Shown here piece after piece: positions 1 to 8,191 of a DNA stretch of 10,046 bases (positions are counted from its first letter, which is position 1; the number at the start of each line of letters is the position of its first letter). A model generated the notes under the pieces. The model was not told the origin of the DNA, ran no database searches, and worked only from the letters and a program-made list of their open reading frames with translations. Source of the DNA: Euperipatoides rowelli (lineage: Eukaryota > Onychophora > Udeonychophora > Euonychophora > Peripatopsidae); NCBI GenBank assembly GCA_003024985.2, contig PXIH01S0000027.1; one strand, given 5' to 3'. Position numbers and translations under genes: made by a program.

Positions 1-264
1 GTAATTTTATCATCGAATACCAAAAAAAAATGGCATACTGATTATTGAATAGGTAATATCGGTAAAATGTACAACACTAATTAAAACTACCATTTTAATA
101 TTAAAAAGATTTCATTTGTCTAAAAAAAATGTTTGTTTTTAAATTTTGATGTTTTAATAACATTTGTGAATCTTTTTTAATGTACGACTTAAATCTTTAC
201 GTTGACAAATTATACACAGTATACTTAGTACATACTGTAGGCTATATACTGTATAAAAACTTAC
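1..264 (-). other. LIMK intron downstream of the PDZ-start exon (partial)
   Basis: AT-rich intronic sequence starting at the GTAAGT donor (259..264) and running off the window. I see no coding similarity, in particular no continuation of the PDZ domain, and no recognisable repeat. Confidence 0.85.
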
Positions 265-450
265 TCTGCTATGTGTATGCTTCGTTTAAAGCCATCTCGT
301 GGAGAATGGCGCCCCCTGTCAATAGCTAGTTGAATGCCTCTGCGACAATCAGGAGTAGGAGGAATTTGTACCAGTTGGATGGAATGTGGACGTTTCACAA
401 AAGGTGAATTTAGAGTTTGAGGCCGCATCCGTTTCTTGTAACATGGCCCA
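265..450 (-). CDS. LIMK: LIM-domain kinase, exon for end of LIM2, linker and start of PDZ (partial gene)
   Basis: This minus-strand exon is 186 nt: one base, 61 codons and two bases. The first base completes a cysteine, giving C-GPCY, the terminal C-x2-C zinc pair of LIM2. A basic linker (KKRMRP...) follows, then PHSIQLVQIP, CRRGIQLAID and KRSIHIA. These align in order with the LIMK PDZ start (PH.V.LV.IP, .KRG..V.ID, and the strand before the VQ/VD turn). LIMK PDZ domains are atypical and hold regulatory surfaces for the C-terminal kinase domain. The acceptor is T-rich, ending AACAG at 451. The donor GTAAGT starts at 264, leaving GA for the next exon (phase 2). The remaining PDZ and the kinase domain lie outside the window. 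The linker is poorly conserved, so assignment rests on the two flanking blocks and the phase match. Confidence 0.92.
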
Positions 451-960
451 CTGTTAAAAAAAAAAATTATACATTAATTTATATTAACAGTAATAAAAAG
501 TGAATTACAGTATACATAATAAAAGTAGTTAGCCTAATCAAGATGAAATTTATGATATTTACTATATTTATTTACAATATATCTATCCCTAAGAAAGTTT
601 AAGCTTTAACACCATCTACTGATTGATGGTGTAGATGTAAAGTTGTAGAAAAATTCTTAACATTATCATTTCTTATATCAAAAACTATTTCTATTTTTCA
701 ATATTTATTTGCTGAATGTTTTGCCTATACCTTTGAATTAAGGGGCTACACGTACTGTATATTAAAATTTTCCAATAGTATGAAGCACAGATTACGTATT
801 AAAAAAATAAACTAATGAAAGTTTGGTTAAAAGTACAGTAATTAGTTAAGTAATCCAAATGTTTTGTGCAATGTGATTGTAGTCAGTCTATTTTGATTCT
901 ATATTCTAAAAATGTGAGTAAAAATGGGTTAAAATGGTGAAATCTCAATAAACTACATTG

Positions 961-968
961 CTAATAAT
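961..968 (+). repeat. Target-site duplication, left copy
   Basis: Sequence ctaataat lies immediately before the CAGAG terminus at 969. It is identical to the 8 bases right after the other terminus (1798..1805). An 8-bp duplication is the hallmark of hAT-superfamily integration. Confidence 0.88.
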
Positions 969-974
969 CAGAGT

Positions 975-1125
975 CCCGAAGTAGTGCACTATTGGTAGTG
1001 CCACTACTGTAGTACACTACTTTTTTGAGTAGTGACTGAGTAGTTTTACTACATTTACAGCAGAATAGTTTTACTTGTAGTGCACTACAAAAAAAATGTA
1101 GTTGTAGTGATATACTAACACTACA
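975..1125. repeat. Left subterminal GTAGT/ACTAC motif array
   Basis: Dense GTAGT words and their complement ACTAC alternate here, including palindromic forms such as gtagtgcactac at about 1077..1088. The mirror region at the other end of the element has the same vocabulary. Known hAT biology makes these candidate transposase-binding repeats; that role is inference. Confidence 0.7.
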
Positions 1126-1312
1126 TTTATATTTCCTCTAACCAATAATTAATTTTCTTCTGGAAACAGACCACAGATAAGTATAACCAACATAACATAA
1201 CTTTTTAGGCAAAAATCCAATCTAAAGGCTAATCTGTATTTTTTTTTTTCTATTACTTAACTAGAAATTGTTTTAAGAACAGTTTTACTGTCTTCACCAC
1301 ACAATGTTTTCA

Positions 1313-1320
1313 TGACGTCA
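1313..1320. promoter_or_regulatory. Palindromic TGACGTCA (CRE/ATF-like) word inside the transposon
   Basis: A perfect 8-bp TGACGTCA, the consensus site for CREB/ATF bZIP factors, sits mid-element. It may be chance; no promoter context is visible. Confidence 0.2.
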
Positions 1321-1669
1321 AATGATGTGCTTAAACACAGTACAATTTATTTGATCCTTAAGCCATAAAATTAATCCCAATTATTATGAATGAAGAACAG
1401 ATTGGATCTTTAAATAAAGTAAAGAGAATACTAATGTATCAGTAGGACTTTCTTGACAAATTTACAATAAATATTTCACTCTTCATGTTTAAGGATAAAC
1501 CTTTAAGAAACAAAAAAAACTATTATCTAAATATTCAGCATCAAACATATTTTTAATAGGCTTTATACAGTAAATGCTGATATATTTATTTTGATGTACT
1601 TACTGTATTGGAAAAAATCTACGGTATTTTACACAATGCTAATTTAGAAAGTATTTTTTTGAAAAATTA

Positions 1670-1785
1670 CTTTTGTAAAGTAGTTGTAGTTAATTATTTC
1701 TCAAAAAATGTAGTTACAGTTGTAGTTAATTACTTTTCTACAAGTGTTAGTTGTAGTTGTAGCTCACTACTTTTTAAAAGTAGTT
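1670..1785. repeat. Right subterminal GTAGT/GTAGTT motif array
   Basis: Repeated tagttgtagtt and gtagttaatta words, plus one ACTAC-to-GTAGT inversion near 1766..1785, next to the right terminus of the hAT-like element. It counterparts the left array but is richer in GTTGTAGTT spacing. Confidence 0.7.
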
Positions 1786-1797
1786 TTCCAAACCCTG

Positions 1798-1805
1798 CTA
1801 ATAAT
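1798..1805 (+). repeat. Target-site duplication, right copy
   Basis: Sequence ctaataat directly follows the ...CCCTG right terminus and matches 961..968 exactly. Confidence 0.88.
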
Positions 1806-1944
1806 TTACAGTAGTTAGGGGCATATTTTTTTTTTTTACCTTTGTTGAAGCAGTATAAACGCCATAATTGATCTCATAACCAACAACACGGCCAAGTGGG
1901 AGAACTTTGGTAATTTTAGTGGTATTTGGTTAGCTCTACTTAGA

Positions 1945-2037
1945 GGAACTAGCTTCAGTTCCTTTAAGATAATGTAAACTACTTCCAGTATTAAGTTCCA
2001 GTTTTGACAAAGGAACCAGTTCCAAGTTCATTATCTT
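1945..2037. repeat. Cluster of GGAAC/GTTCC inverted motifs
   Basis: GGAAC at 1945 and 2012, and GTTCC at 1958, 1995 and 2019, form nested inverted pairs, including ggaaccagttcc at 2012..2023. A 9-bp inverted pair, aagataatg at 1966..1974 and cattatctt at 2029..2037, encloses most of them. The style resembles the subterminal repeats of a small DNA transposon, but I found no termini or target-site duplication, so the identity is open. Confidence 0.4.
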
Positions 2038-2839
2038 CAGATAAACTGGCAGTTTTTGATGAGAAACCCATTCTAGGCATAACACTGCACTATTCCAACA
2101 ACCAGGGGTGAATTTAAGGCTCAGAGCCTCAATGTGAAGGAGGTTGGAAATTCCATCTTCTTAGTGGCATCTAGAGGCAGAGCGCCTGATATGGCAATCC
2201 ACATAGGAGACCAAGATGCCAGGAATTTTTTTGTTTTTTACATTTTTTATTAGACTGATGCGGGTGTCTTTAGAAAACAGAGAAAAGAAAACAAAAGCAC
2301 GAATATTGACAAAATTGCTAATTGTTTTTTTTAAATGTTTGGTGATCTTTTTTTTTTCATATTTAAATACATGGCATCACTAAAATCATAATTATAAGCA
2401 ACCCAATATCATATTCAAGATAAGTTCCTAATAGATCTGAGTAGCTTGTGACTTCATGAAAAACATACATTAAAAACAATCCAGAGTTGATCTGTTTTTA
2501 CGAGTGTCGTGCTAATTTTACATTGCATTACGAGTGGCTGAGTGTAGCACCCCATTCTGCCCAAACGAATGCCAAGTATGCATAGTACTTAAGAAACCTT
2601 TTCTGTTAACTGTCTAACAGCTCTGAATCCTAACACATTCTTAGAATCTTTTTTTTTTTTGCAATTTACTATTATTATAGGTATATTGATTTAACATGAC
2701 AAAAACTTACAAATTATATATATAAAGGCCTAGCCCCGAAGAATATGGCCTCTATTTACACTATATTAGGAAGAAATAAAAAGTAGATTTGTAAAATATA
2801 CTATATACAAATAAATAAATAAACACAAACTGAAGAGTT

Positions 2840-3245
2840 CCTTAGACTTACGATGTCATACTACAATCGATATAACATGGGGAAGAATTGTCCAGATGAA
2901 AACAGCTGTGAAACACTAAAGACATGAGGCTTCCATATAAGCCGCAACAAAGCAAAAAGCCTATGCAACGTTATCCAGTTTATCCACGCAAAATTCAAAT
3001 GATCTAAAGGCGGAGAAACAGTTATTAAGAAATAAATCTCAAAACGTCATTGGCAGAACAGGACAAATTAAAACCTTAATCAGCCATCAAACAGATTCAC
3101 GGAGCTGCTCCTAAGGGGCCTAAACAGATACAACGTCCAAATGCGCATTTATGCATTCCAACATTAATCAAGTTAACTGCCCGATTGATCAGTTACAAAG
3201 TGAAATAGTTCAATCCACCAACTAAGCCTCCACATAATCCATAAG
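2840..3245. other. Unrecognised, less AT-rich intronic block
   Basis: Base composition is visibly more balanced than the surrounding intron and homopolymer runs are nearly absent. Neither strand has a long open frame. A 12-bp palindrome, aaatgcgcattt (3139..3150), is followed directly by atgcat. The block could be an old repeat, a conserved non-coding element or simply a patch of different composition; the sequence alone does not decide. Confidence 0.35.
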
Positions 3246-3289
3246 CCAAGTAAAAATAATAGAAATAAATATGATTTCAGGTTTTATTA

Positions 3290-3462
3290 TGTAACTAGTT
3301 ATTATTTACATTTCTTACAATGAATTGAATACATTGATTATATTCCTTAATTGCATGATTCTTAGCCCTTGTGGATTTAGAATCATTTACATTTTTGTAC
3401 ATTATATCTAGATCAAAACAAAGATCTCCTGCAACTAAAAAAAAAAATAATTGAGTAAATCC
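3290..3462 (-). repeat. Probable 3' untranslated tail of the LINE relic
   Basis: AT-rich sequence directly downstream of the relic's stop codon, on its coding strand. No diagnostic 3' tail repeat or target-site duplication could be identified, so the lower boundary is a guess. Confidence 0.3.
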
Positions 3463-4255
3463 TTAATTATCATTGATAGCCTTTATCATTGATGGTATTG
3501 GAGATGATTGATACCTTTTAGTTATGATATATGGAACAAATAGTTTAGATTTGTTCCTAGTGTCATGACCCGATAAAGAACCTCTTGATGGTGGTTTAAA
3601 GTTACTAAATTTATCAAGGAATACTTGAGCATGCCTATTAAAAAGCTCACATCTTCTTTCCTCCAGAGATAAAAGCCCAACCTTTTGAAGGATATCTTTG
3701 TAATTAGATACCCAATCACCTAGGATAACTCTCAGAATTCTTTTTTGAACTGCTTCTAACTTTTTTTTTTTTTTGATCCATAGTAATAGCATTTGACCAA
3801 ACAATAGATGCGTACTCTAGGCATGGTCTCAGATAGGTGATATAGGTGAAGATAAGCATCTCACTAGTTAATCCAATTCTTTTAAGATTGTAAATAATAA
3901 ATATTTTTCTATTTGTTTTTCTAATTATATAGTCAATGTGAGCTGTACATTTTAGATCATTCTGGATTATTACATTCATTTTTAATTTTTAATGGTGAAT
4001 TATTAATTGTAATATTTAAATTAATTTGATTTTCCATAAAATTATGTATCATTATTAATTATGAATTTGGTGGGATTAATTGACATTCCACATTTTATTG
4101 AGTCAGTATAAATTAGATCAACAGTTTTTTTGAATAGAGGCTTGAATGTACTTAGGTTTATTAACACATACAACTGATAAATCATCAATAAATTTACATT
4201 TACATGTTAAGTCTTTAACTATTGAATTAGTTGCAATAATAAAAAGAATTCTATA
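3463..4255 (-). pseudogene. Decayed LINE (non-LTR retrotransposon) reverse-transcriptase C-terminal relic
   Basis: Read on the minus strand, pieces of one RT domain appear in family order but in changing frames. RILFII (about 4235..4252) resembles the G-P-x-L-F segment that precedes the palm motif. KFIDDLSVV (4169..4195) holds the catalytic aspartate pair. CGMSINPTK (4066..4092) follows, then VIIQNDLK, LRPCLEYASIVW (frame 3716..3979), and finally LEAVQKRILRVILG, LSLEERR and the RYQSSPIPSM end (frame 3463..3804, stop at 3463..3465). These blocks match the end of the RT and downstream region of CR1/L2/jockey-type LINEs. At least three frame changes and several stops break it. One change falls in a 14-T run at 3761..3774. 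No N-terminal RT part, endonuclease or ORF1 is visible, consistent with usual 5' truncation. Its orientation matches the host gene. Clade is inferred. Confidence 0.88.
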
Positions 4256-5970
4256 TATATCACTAAATTGCATTTTGCTATAAAAACGACTGTCAAATTG
4301 ATTTATGAAATAGTTAGGCTATTACAAGCTACAAATTTTAAATTGGTAAGTAATTGAAATTTGATTATAAAGTAAATTACAGAAATGAAAATGTCATTAT
4401 AAATGCCGTATGGGGATATTTTTAGACATAAGCGTAACTAAAAAATTTCTTCATTTATATTTTTTTAATAATGGTAATAAATCAGTAAAAAATGCTGATA
4501 ATTCTTTTATAAATTTCATAAAATATTAGAAATTTTACATTTTTAACATTAAATTTTACAGAAATAATTGCTAAAAACTAATGTAGCCTATATGTACAGA
4601 GTCCTATGGTAAAATAGTAGAGATATTACCAGCATTCTTTTTTTCTTTTTAAATTCATCTTGAAATCAAAATCATCCAATAAAATTTAAGCACTGAGGGA
4701 GAAACTAATGAACAAAGTTTATTGGAATCTGTTATTTTAAAAGACAGTAAATCTATCTTAAAAATAGGCTATCAAGAGTTTTTTTTTTTTAATGATAGTA
4801 GTTTTGATAAGATTACTAGAACAAAAATGTTTTGAAAGATAAGAGACAAATAAATTAAAAGCTTTATTTGTTTTTATAGTTATCAGATTAAACATCCAAA
4901 AGTTTCTCCTGTTTAAACAACTTTAAAATTTGATAAAGAATAATTCAGCAAAAAGTACAATACTAATTAAATATCTTTAAACCAAGTTATTATATTATAA
5001 TAACCCTTATTATAACTAAATAATAATTCGAGACTAGAACATTTTGATTTCATAGAGTTAACAAATAATTACAGCCACGATTACTCACACTTCCTTGTAA
5101 CTTTTTATATTTCAATTTTTTTTAAAAAAAAATACACATCTAGCAACAAACAAACTTGTGGCAAGTATTGTATAATACAATATACCATAATTGTAAGCTA
5201 CAGTATAAACATTTGTTTTATTTTGAATCGAAATGCTTCAAAACTGGTTATTTTAACTTGATATAATGTCCTGTATAGCCTATGTGCAATTCAAAGATTA
5301 CTTTAAAAAAAAAAAAAATTCTAAAATACGGCCAAAAAATAAAATAGGTAAAGTGACCATTAAAATTTAAATTCCCAAAAAATATTTCAAGTGGAAAAGA
5401 GGGATAGGGTGGGTATCGCACTGTTCAGGGTTTAACTAACAAATCCTGGAAAAAAAGGGGGGGGGGAGAGGAAGGGAAACAATTTTCATTATGTTGAAGT
5501 GATATTTATAAGCTCTGTGAAATACAAATATAGCCCTAGCTTATTTAATTTTATTTGAAAAATTACATTTGTTTTTGAAACACGAGGTAAACAATTTCTT
5601 AATCAGAAATAGCATATAGGCCCAGCTGATTTCCCTCACTGCTCTTCCTCCCTACATCCTAAAATGTATGCTTTGGTCAAGCACACTCTTAAAAAAAAAA
5701 TTGTAACATCATCAACATTTAATTATAGCTACTTTAATTCTAAATCATATGAACACTAATTAGGAAAAAGAACAGAAATATCGTACTAGAAAAACATAGC
5801 GTTAATTCTGATCCTAAAAACTATAGACTGCTGTAATCGAATACAGTTTTTCAAATTTTATTAAACTCTAGAGAATACCTGCAGTATGTTACTTAAATTT
5901 ATACCAATGGGTTTGTTTTTTGATACTAGGCCTTTTGCCACTATAAATAAAACTGTATTTTATGACTCAC

Positions 5971-6080
5971 CAATATAATTTAGAACGTTCTACCAGAGCG
6001 TATGTTTCTCCGTCACCAATAAACATAGAACAACAGGCACATTTGAAACATTCTGGATGGAACTTGTGTTCACCGGCTAC
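5971..6080 (-). CDS. LIMK: LIM-domain kinase, exon for the core of LIM2 (partial gene)
   Basis: This minus-strand exon is 110 nt: 36 codons plus two bases (TG) of a split codon. It starts in phase 0 with [14 protein letters not shown], directly continuing the ...GPVM end of the exon at 8056..8191. It then reads [23 protein letters not shown] and ACC supply the central LIM2 ligands in the pattern H-x2-C-x2-C-x2-C. The VAGE.K.HPECF and IGDG.TY.LVE.SKLY blocks are characteristic of LIMK LIM2. The acceptor is strong (TTCTTTTCTTTTCTTAG, ending at 6081). The donor GTGAGT starts at 5970. The split TG is completed to a cysteine codon by the T that opens the exon at 265..450, giving the next zinc ligand. 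That reciprocal phase match supports both boundaries. Confidence 0.95.
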
Positions 6081-7039
6081 CTAAGAAAAGAAAAGAACAA
6101 ATCAATTTGAAGAAAAAAAGAAAAAAAAAACTGAAACAGAAAGTTAACAAATCCACCCCACATCTTTTAAAATTTTGTTTGAAATTTGATGAATTTTGGA
6201 TCGTAGAATATTAATGGGGAAAAAATAATTCAATTCAACATATATCTGAAATGGCTTCAAGCACATGTGCCCTCAGGTATGCTAAACAATGTTTTAACTC
6301 GCTTGATTAAGAGTTGAAGTACGAAGTAAATGAGAATTTATTTTGAATGAAAGTCTGAAAGACAGATGCTTCATAACAGCTTTGCGTTCACTTAGCAGAA
6401 CTCCTCAAACTCTCATGTCGTGAAATGCTAAAAACAAACTAAGTCAAATAAAAAGCTTAGGAATTAGAGTGGTTTATAATGGAGTGAACATGTGATTTTC
6501 TTAATATGTGTATAGGCTTATATTATAACCAATCATATTTCAATATTCATTTATTTGTTAGCCTACATTGCTTCGTGCAAACAAAGAATAGCTGATTTTA
6601 ATTTGTCTTGTTTATGTTCAGAGCAAAACTTTACAATAATTAATGCTGCGCTCGTTTAATCTGATCAATTTATAAAGATTGTAAATATTGAATAAAACAA
6701 TCAACTTATGTGTGTATGTGAATTAATGCAGTTTTACTATTTTGAATACATGCGCGTATTCTTGCACATAAAAGAATGTACCATCTAAGCTGCTTTGTCT
6801 TCCTTTGCTTGAAAATCAGCTTTGCCATTTCCAACGCAAAGCTTTTACTAATTTCATTAGTTTAGTATTTGGATTTAGCAAAGTCTATTGCCAACATGGA
6901 TGTATCACACCTCTACTGTGTAATCACGATCTCTCATCAATCGGGGCTTTTATGTTAACCATTTAGCCCAACCTCTCACTACAGCACACTCAATGACTGT
7001 GAAACAAATGGTATAGCAGTGTATAGGAAGGACTAGTGC

Positions 7040-7060
7040 AATAATAATAATAATAATAAT
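7040..7060 (+). repeat. (AAT)7 microsatellite
   Basis: Seven uninterrupted AAT units, 21 bp, in the 2 kb LIMK intron. Such loci are often length-polymorphic. Confidence 0.9.
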
Positions 7061-7723
7061 TATGTAGAGACATGTGTTGTAGCAAATAAGGTAGACTTGT
7101 AAGAGTTTGCACCGCCCACTCGACAAATGAATGAATGACCAAAATTGCTTTTAACTCGGGAGCTAATTATATTTTAAAACATTTTATTGTTAAAAACTAA
7201 GTATGTTTTAAAGCGAAGTAAATAAATATTTATTTAATAATGTTTTGAAAATATTTATTAATACAATATTCACTAACAACATTGACACTGCTTACAAATG
7301 TTATTGTTAACTTCATTATCACCAATATGGTAAAAGAACCCCTTAATACCTTTTCTACACCTTAAGATACTAACAAATGCTTCAGGTTGAGGGTTTCCCT
7401 TTCGGTGATTTTCATTTTTAAACATTTTTATGGTTAAAATATTGATGAACATTGTATATTTTTTTTTATCACTGAAATTATAATTCCTACATTGAAACTA
7501 TATTTTTGTCTGGATTCCTCATGAAAAAAAACACAGGCGGTAAAAATTTTCAACATTCTATTAGGCCTATGTTTGACAGCCGAATTATTAAAAAATTATA
7601 AGCAAAATATTAATCCAATTTCTGTGTCCATGTGACGATTTTTACCATTCTATGTCTAACTTTTAAGTCCTTAGAACAAAAAAAAATCTATAAGTCATGT
7701 GAAATTGAAATTTGGCAGGGCTT

Positions 7724-7753
7724 TCTGTGTAAATTTGATGAAATTTACACAGA
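7724..7753. repeat. 13-bp perfect inverted repeat with 4-nt loop
   Basis: tctgtgtaaattt (7724..7736) and aaatttacacaga (7741..7753) are exact reverse complements around the loop gatg. Transcribed as part of the LIMK intron it would form a stable stem-loop. An imperfect direct copy of 7726..7747 follows at 7759..7780 (19 of 22 bases identical), so the locus is also a 33-bp-spaced tandem pair. No function is evident. Confidence 0.8.
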
Positions 7754-8055
7754 GTATATGTGTAAATTTAATCAAAATTAGAGATGTTGGGTTACATCAT
7801 GTGGTTGAAGTGAAATGGAATGACTTTTTCTAGAATGTTAATGATACTGTAGCCCATTTGAAAGAACATTAGTTCTAATAAGGTGGGACCTATGGGTCCG
7901 TTTATTATTAAGCTACTTCATCGAAAAAAAGAAAACCTCTGCATAAAAGGGAGAAAGGTAATGATCAGAGATTTTAAATAAAACAATAATATTAAAACTT
8001 AAAAAGAGGAAAGACTATTTGAATGTGTAAGAAAGTTGAACGAATGACAGCTTAC

Positions 8056-8191
8056 CATTACAGGGCCGGTGATGATGTGTGCACAGCCATGGCAAGCTTC
8101 ACCATAGCGTGCCCAATAATCGTGTTTGCAGAAAAGCATTCCATTTCTTTCAAAATACCAGCTAGACAGGGAGACCTTGCATACTGAACAT
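8056..8191 (-). CDS. LIMK: LIM-domain kinase, exon for end of LIM1 and start of LIM2 (partial gene)
   Basis: This minus-strand exon is 136 nt: the last base of a split codon plus 45 codons. LIM kinases are actin regulators that phosphorylate and inactivate cofilin/ADF; their N-terminal LIM domains are zinc-binding protein-interaction and autoinhibitory modules. The translation begins CSVC, continues WYFERNGMLF and CKHD, then YWARYGEACHGC, and ends ITGPVM. CSVC and CKHD supply the last four zinc ligands of LIM1 (C-x2-C-x16-C-x2-D). CHGC opens LIM2. The DYWARYGE..CHGC..IT..VM order is the known LIMK1/LIMK2 signature. The acceptor (AG at 8193-8192) follows a long T-rich tract. The donor GTAAGC begins at 8055. 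The upstream intron is phase 2 and the downstream intron is phase 0. The preceding exon, with the first LIM1 ligands, was not found in the window. Gene family is very likely; paralogue assignment is not possible here. Confidence 0.95.

Larger units (their letters stand above)
969..1797. mobile_element. Non-autonomous hAT-like DNA transposon, complete, 829 bp
   Basis: The element starts CAGAGTCCCGAA and ends, read inward on the minus strand, CAGGGTTTGGAA. These short imperfect terminal inverted repeats agree at 8 of 12 positions, and the CAG(A/G)G opening is typical of the hAT superfamily. A perfect 8-bp duplication (ctaataat) flanks both ends, so both boundaries are fixed. The subterminal regions (about 975..1125 and 1670..1785) are packed with GTAGT and ACTAC words in both orientations; in hAT elements such arrays often serve as transposase binding sites. 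The interior has no open frame of useful length and no transposase motif, so movement would need a transposase supplied elsewhere. The short frame at 1608..1814 is fortuitous and crosses the element boundary. The perfect duplication suggests a fairly recent insertion. The exact hAT family is unknown. Confidence 0.87.
451..5970 (-). other. LIMK intron, 5.5 kb, within the LIM2 coding region (phase 2)
   Basis: Bounded by donor GTGAGT at 5970 and acceptor AACAG at 451, splitting the codon of a LIM2 zinc-ligand cysteine. It contains the hAT-like element (969..1797), the GGAAC/GTTCC patch (1945..2037), the 2840..3245 block and the LINE relic (3463..4255), each listed separately. The stretches 451..960 and 4320..5970 hold nothing I can recognise beyond A/T homopolymers and a short purine tract near 5448..5480. 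The stretch 2050..2840 is likewise without recognisable coding sequence. Confidence 0.88.
6081..8055 (-). other. LIMK intron, 2 kb, within LIM2 (phase 0)
   Basis: Runs from donor GTAAGC at 8055 to the strong pyrimidine-rich acceptor ending at 6081. It holds a short AAT microsatellite, an 18-bp AT palindrome (taaataaatatttattta, 7219..7236) and the hairpin at 7724..7753. No other coding sequence or recognisable mobile element is seen. Confidence 0.9.

Noticed and set aside
609-632. 8-bp inverted repeat acaccatc/gatggtgt with 8-nt loop
   Set aside because: It is short enough to be expected by chance in a window of this size and has no supporting context.
1608-1814. 68-codon plus-strand open frame rich in V, N, Y and S
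   Set aside because: It lies over the right subterminal array of the hAT-like element and crosses the element end into flanking DNA. Its residues simply reflect the GTAGTT repeat.
2103-2141. caggggtg start and a ctcaatgtgaagga word shared with 9200..9213
   Set aside because: CAGGGGTG resembles a hAT terminus but no partner end or 8-bp duplication was found. A shared 14-mer in 10 kb of biased sequence can arise by chance.
2690-2711. Minus-strand GTAAGTTTTT donor-like word suggesting another LIMK exon
   Set aside because: No LIMK-like translation precedes it, and the flanking exons already join in phase with an uninterrupted LIM2 ligand pattern.
3522-3719. 65-codon minus-strand open frame
   Set aside because: It is an alternative-frame shadow of the LINE RT relic at 3463..3804.
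5448-5480. Purine run of A and G
   Set aside because: It could form unusual DNA structure, but it is short and isolated, and purine runs are common in introns.
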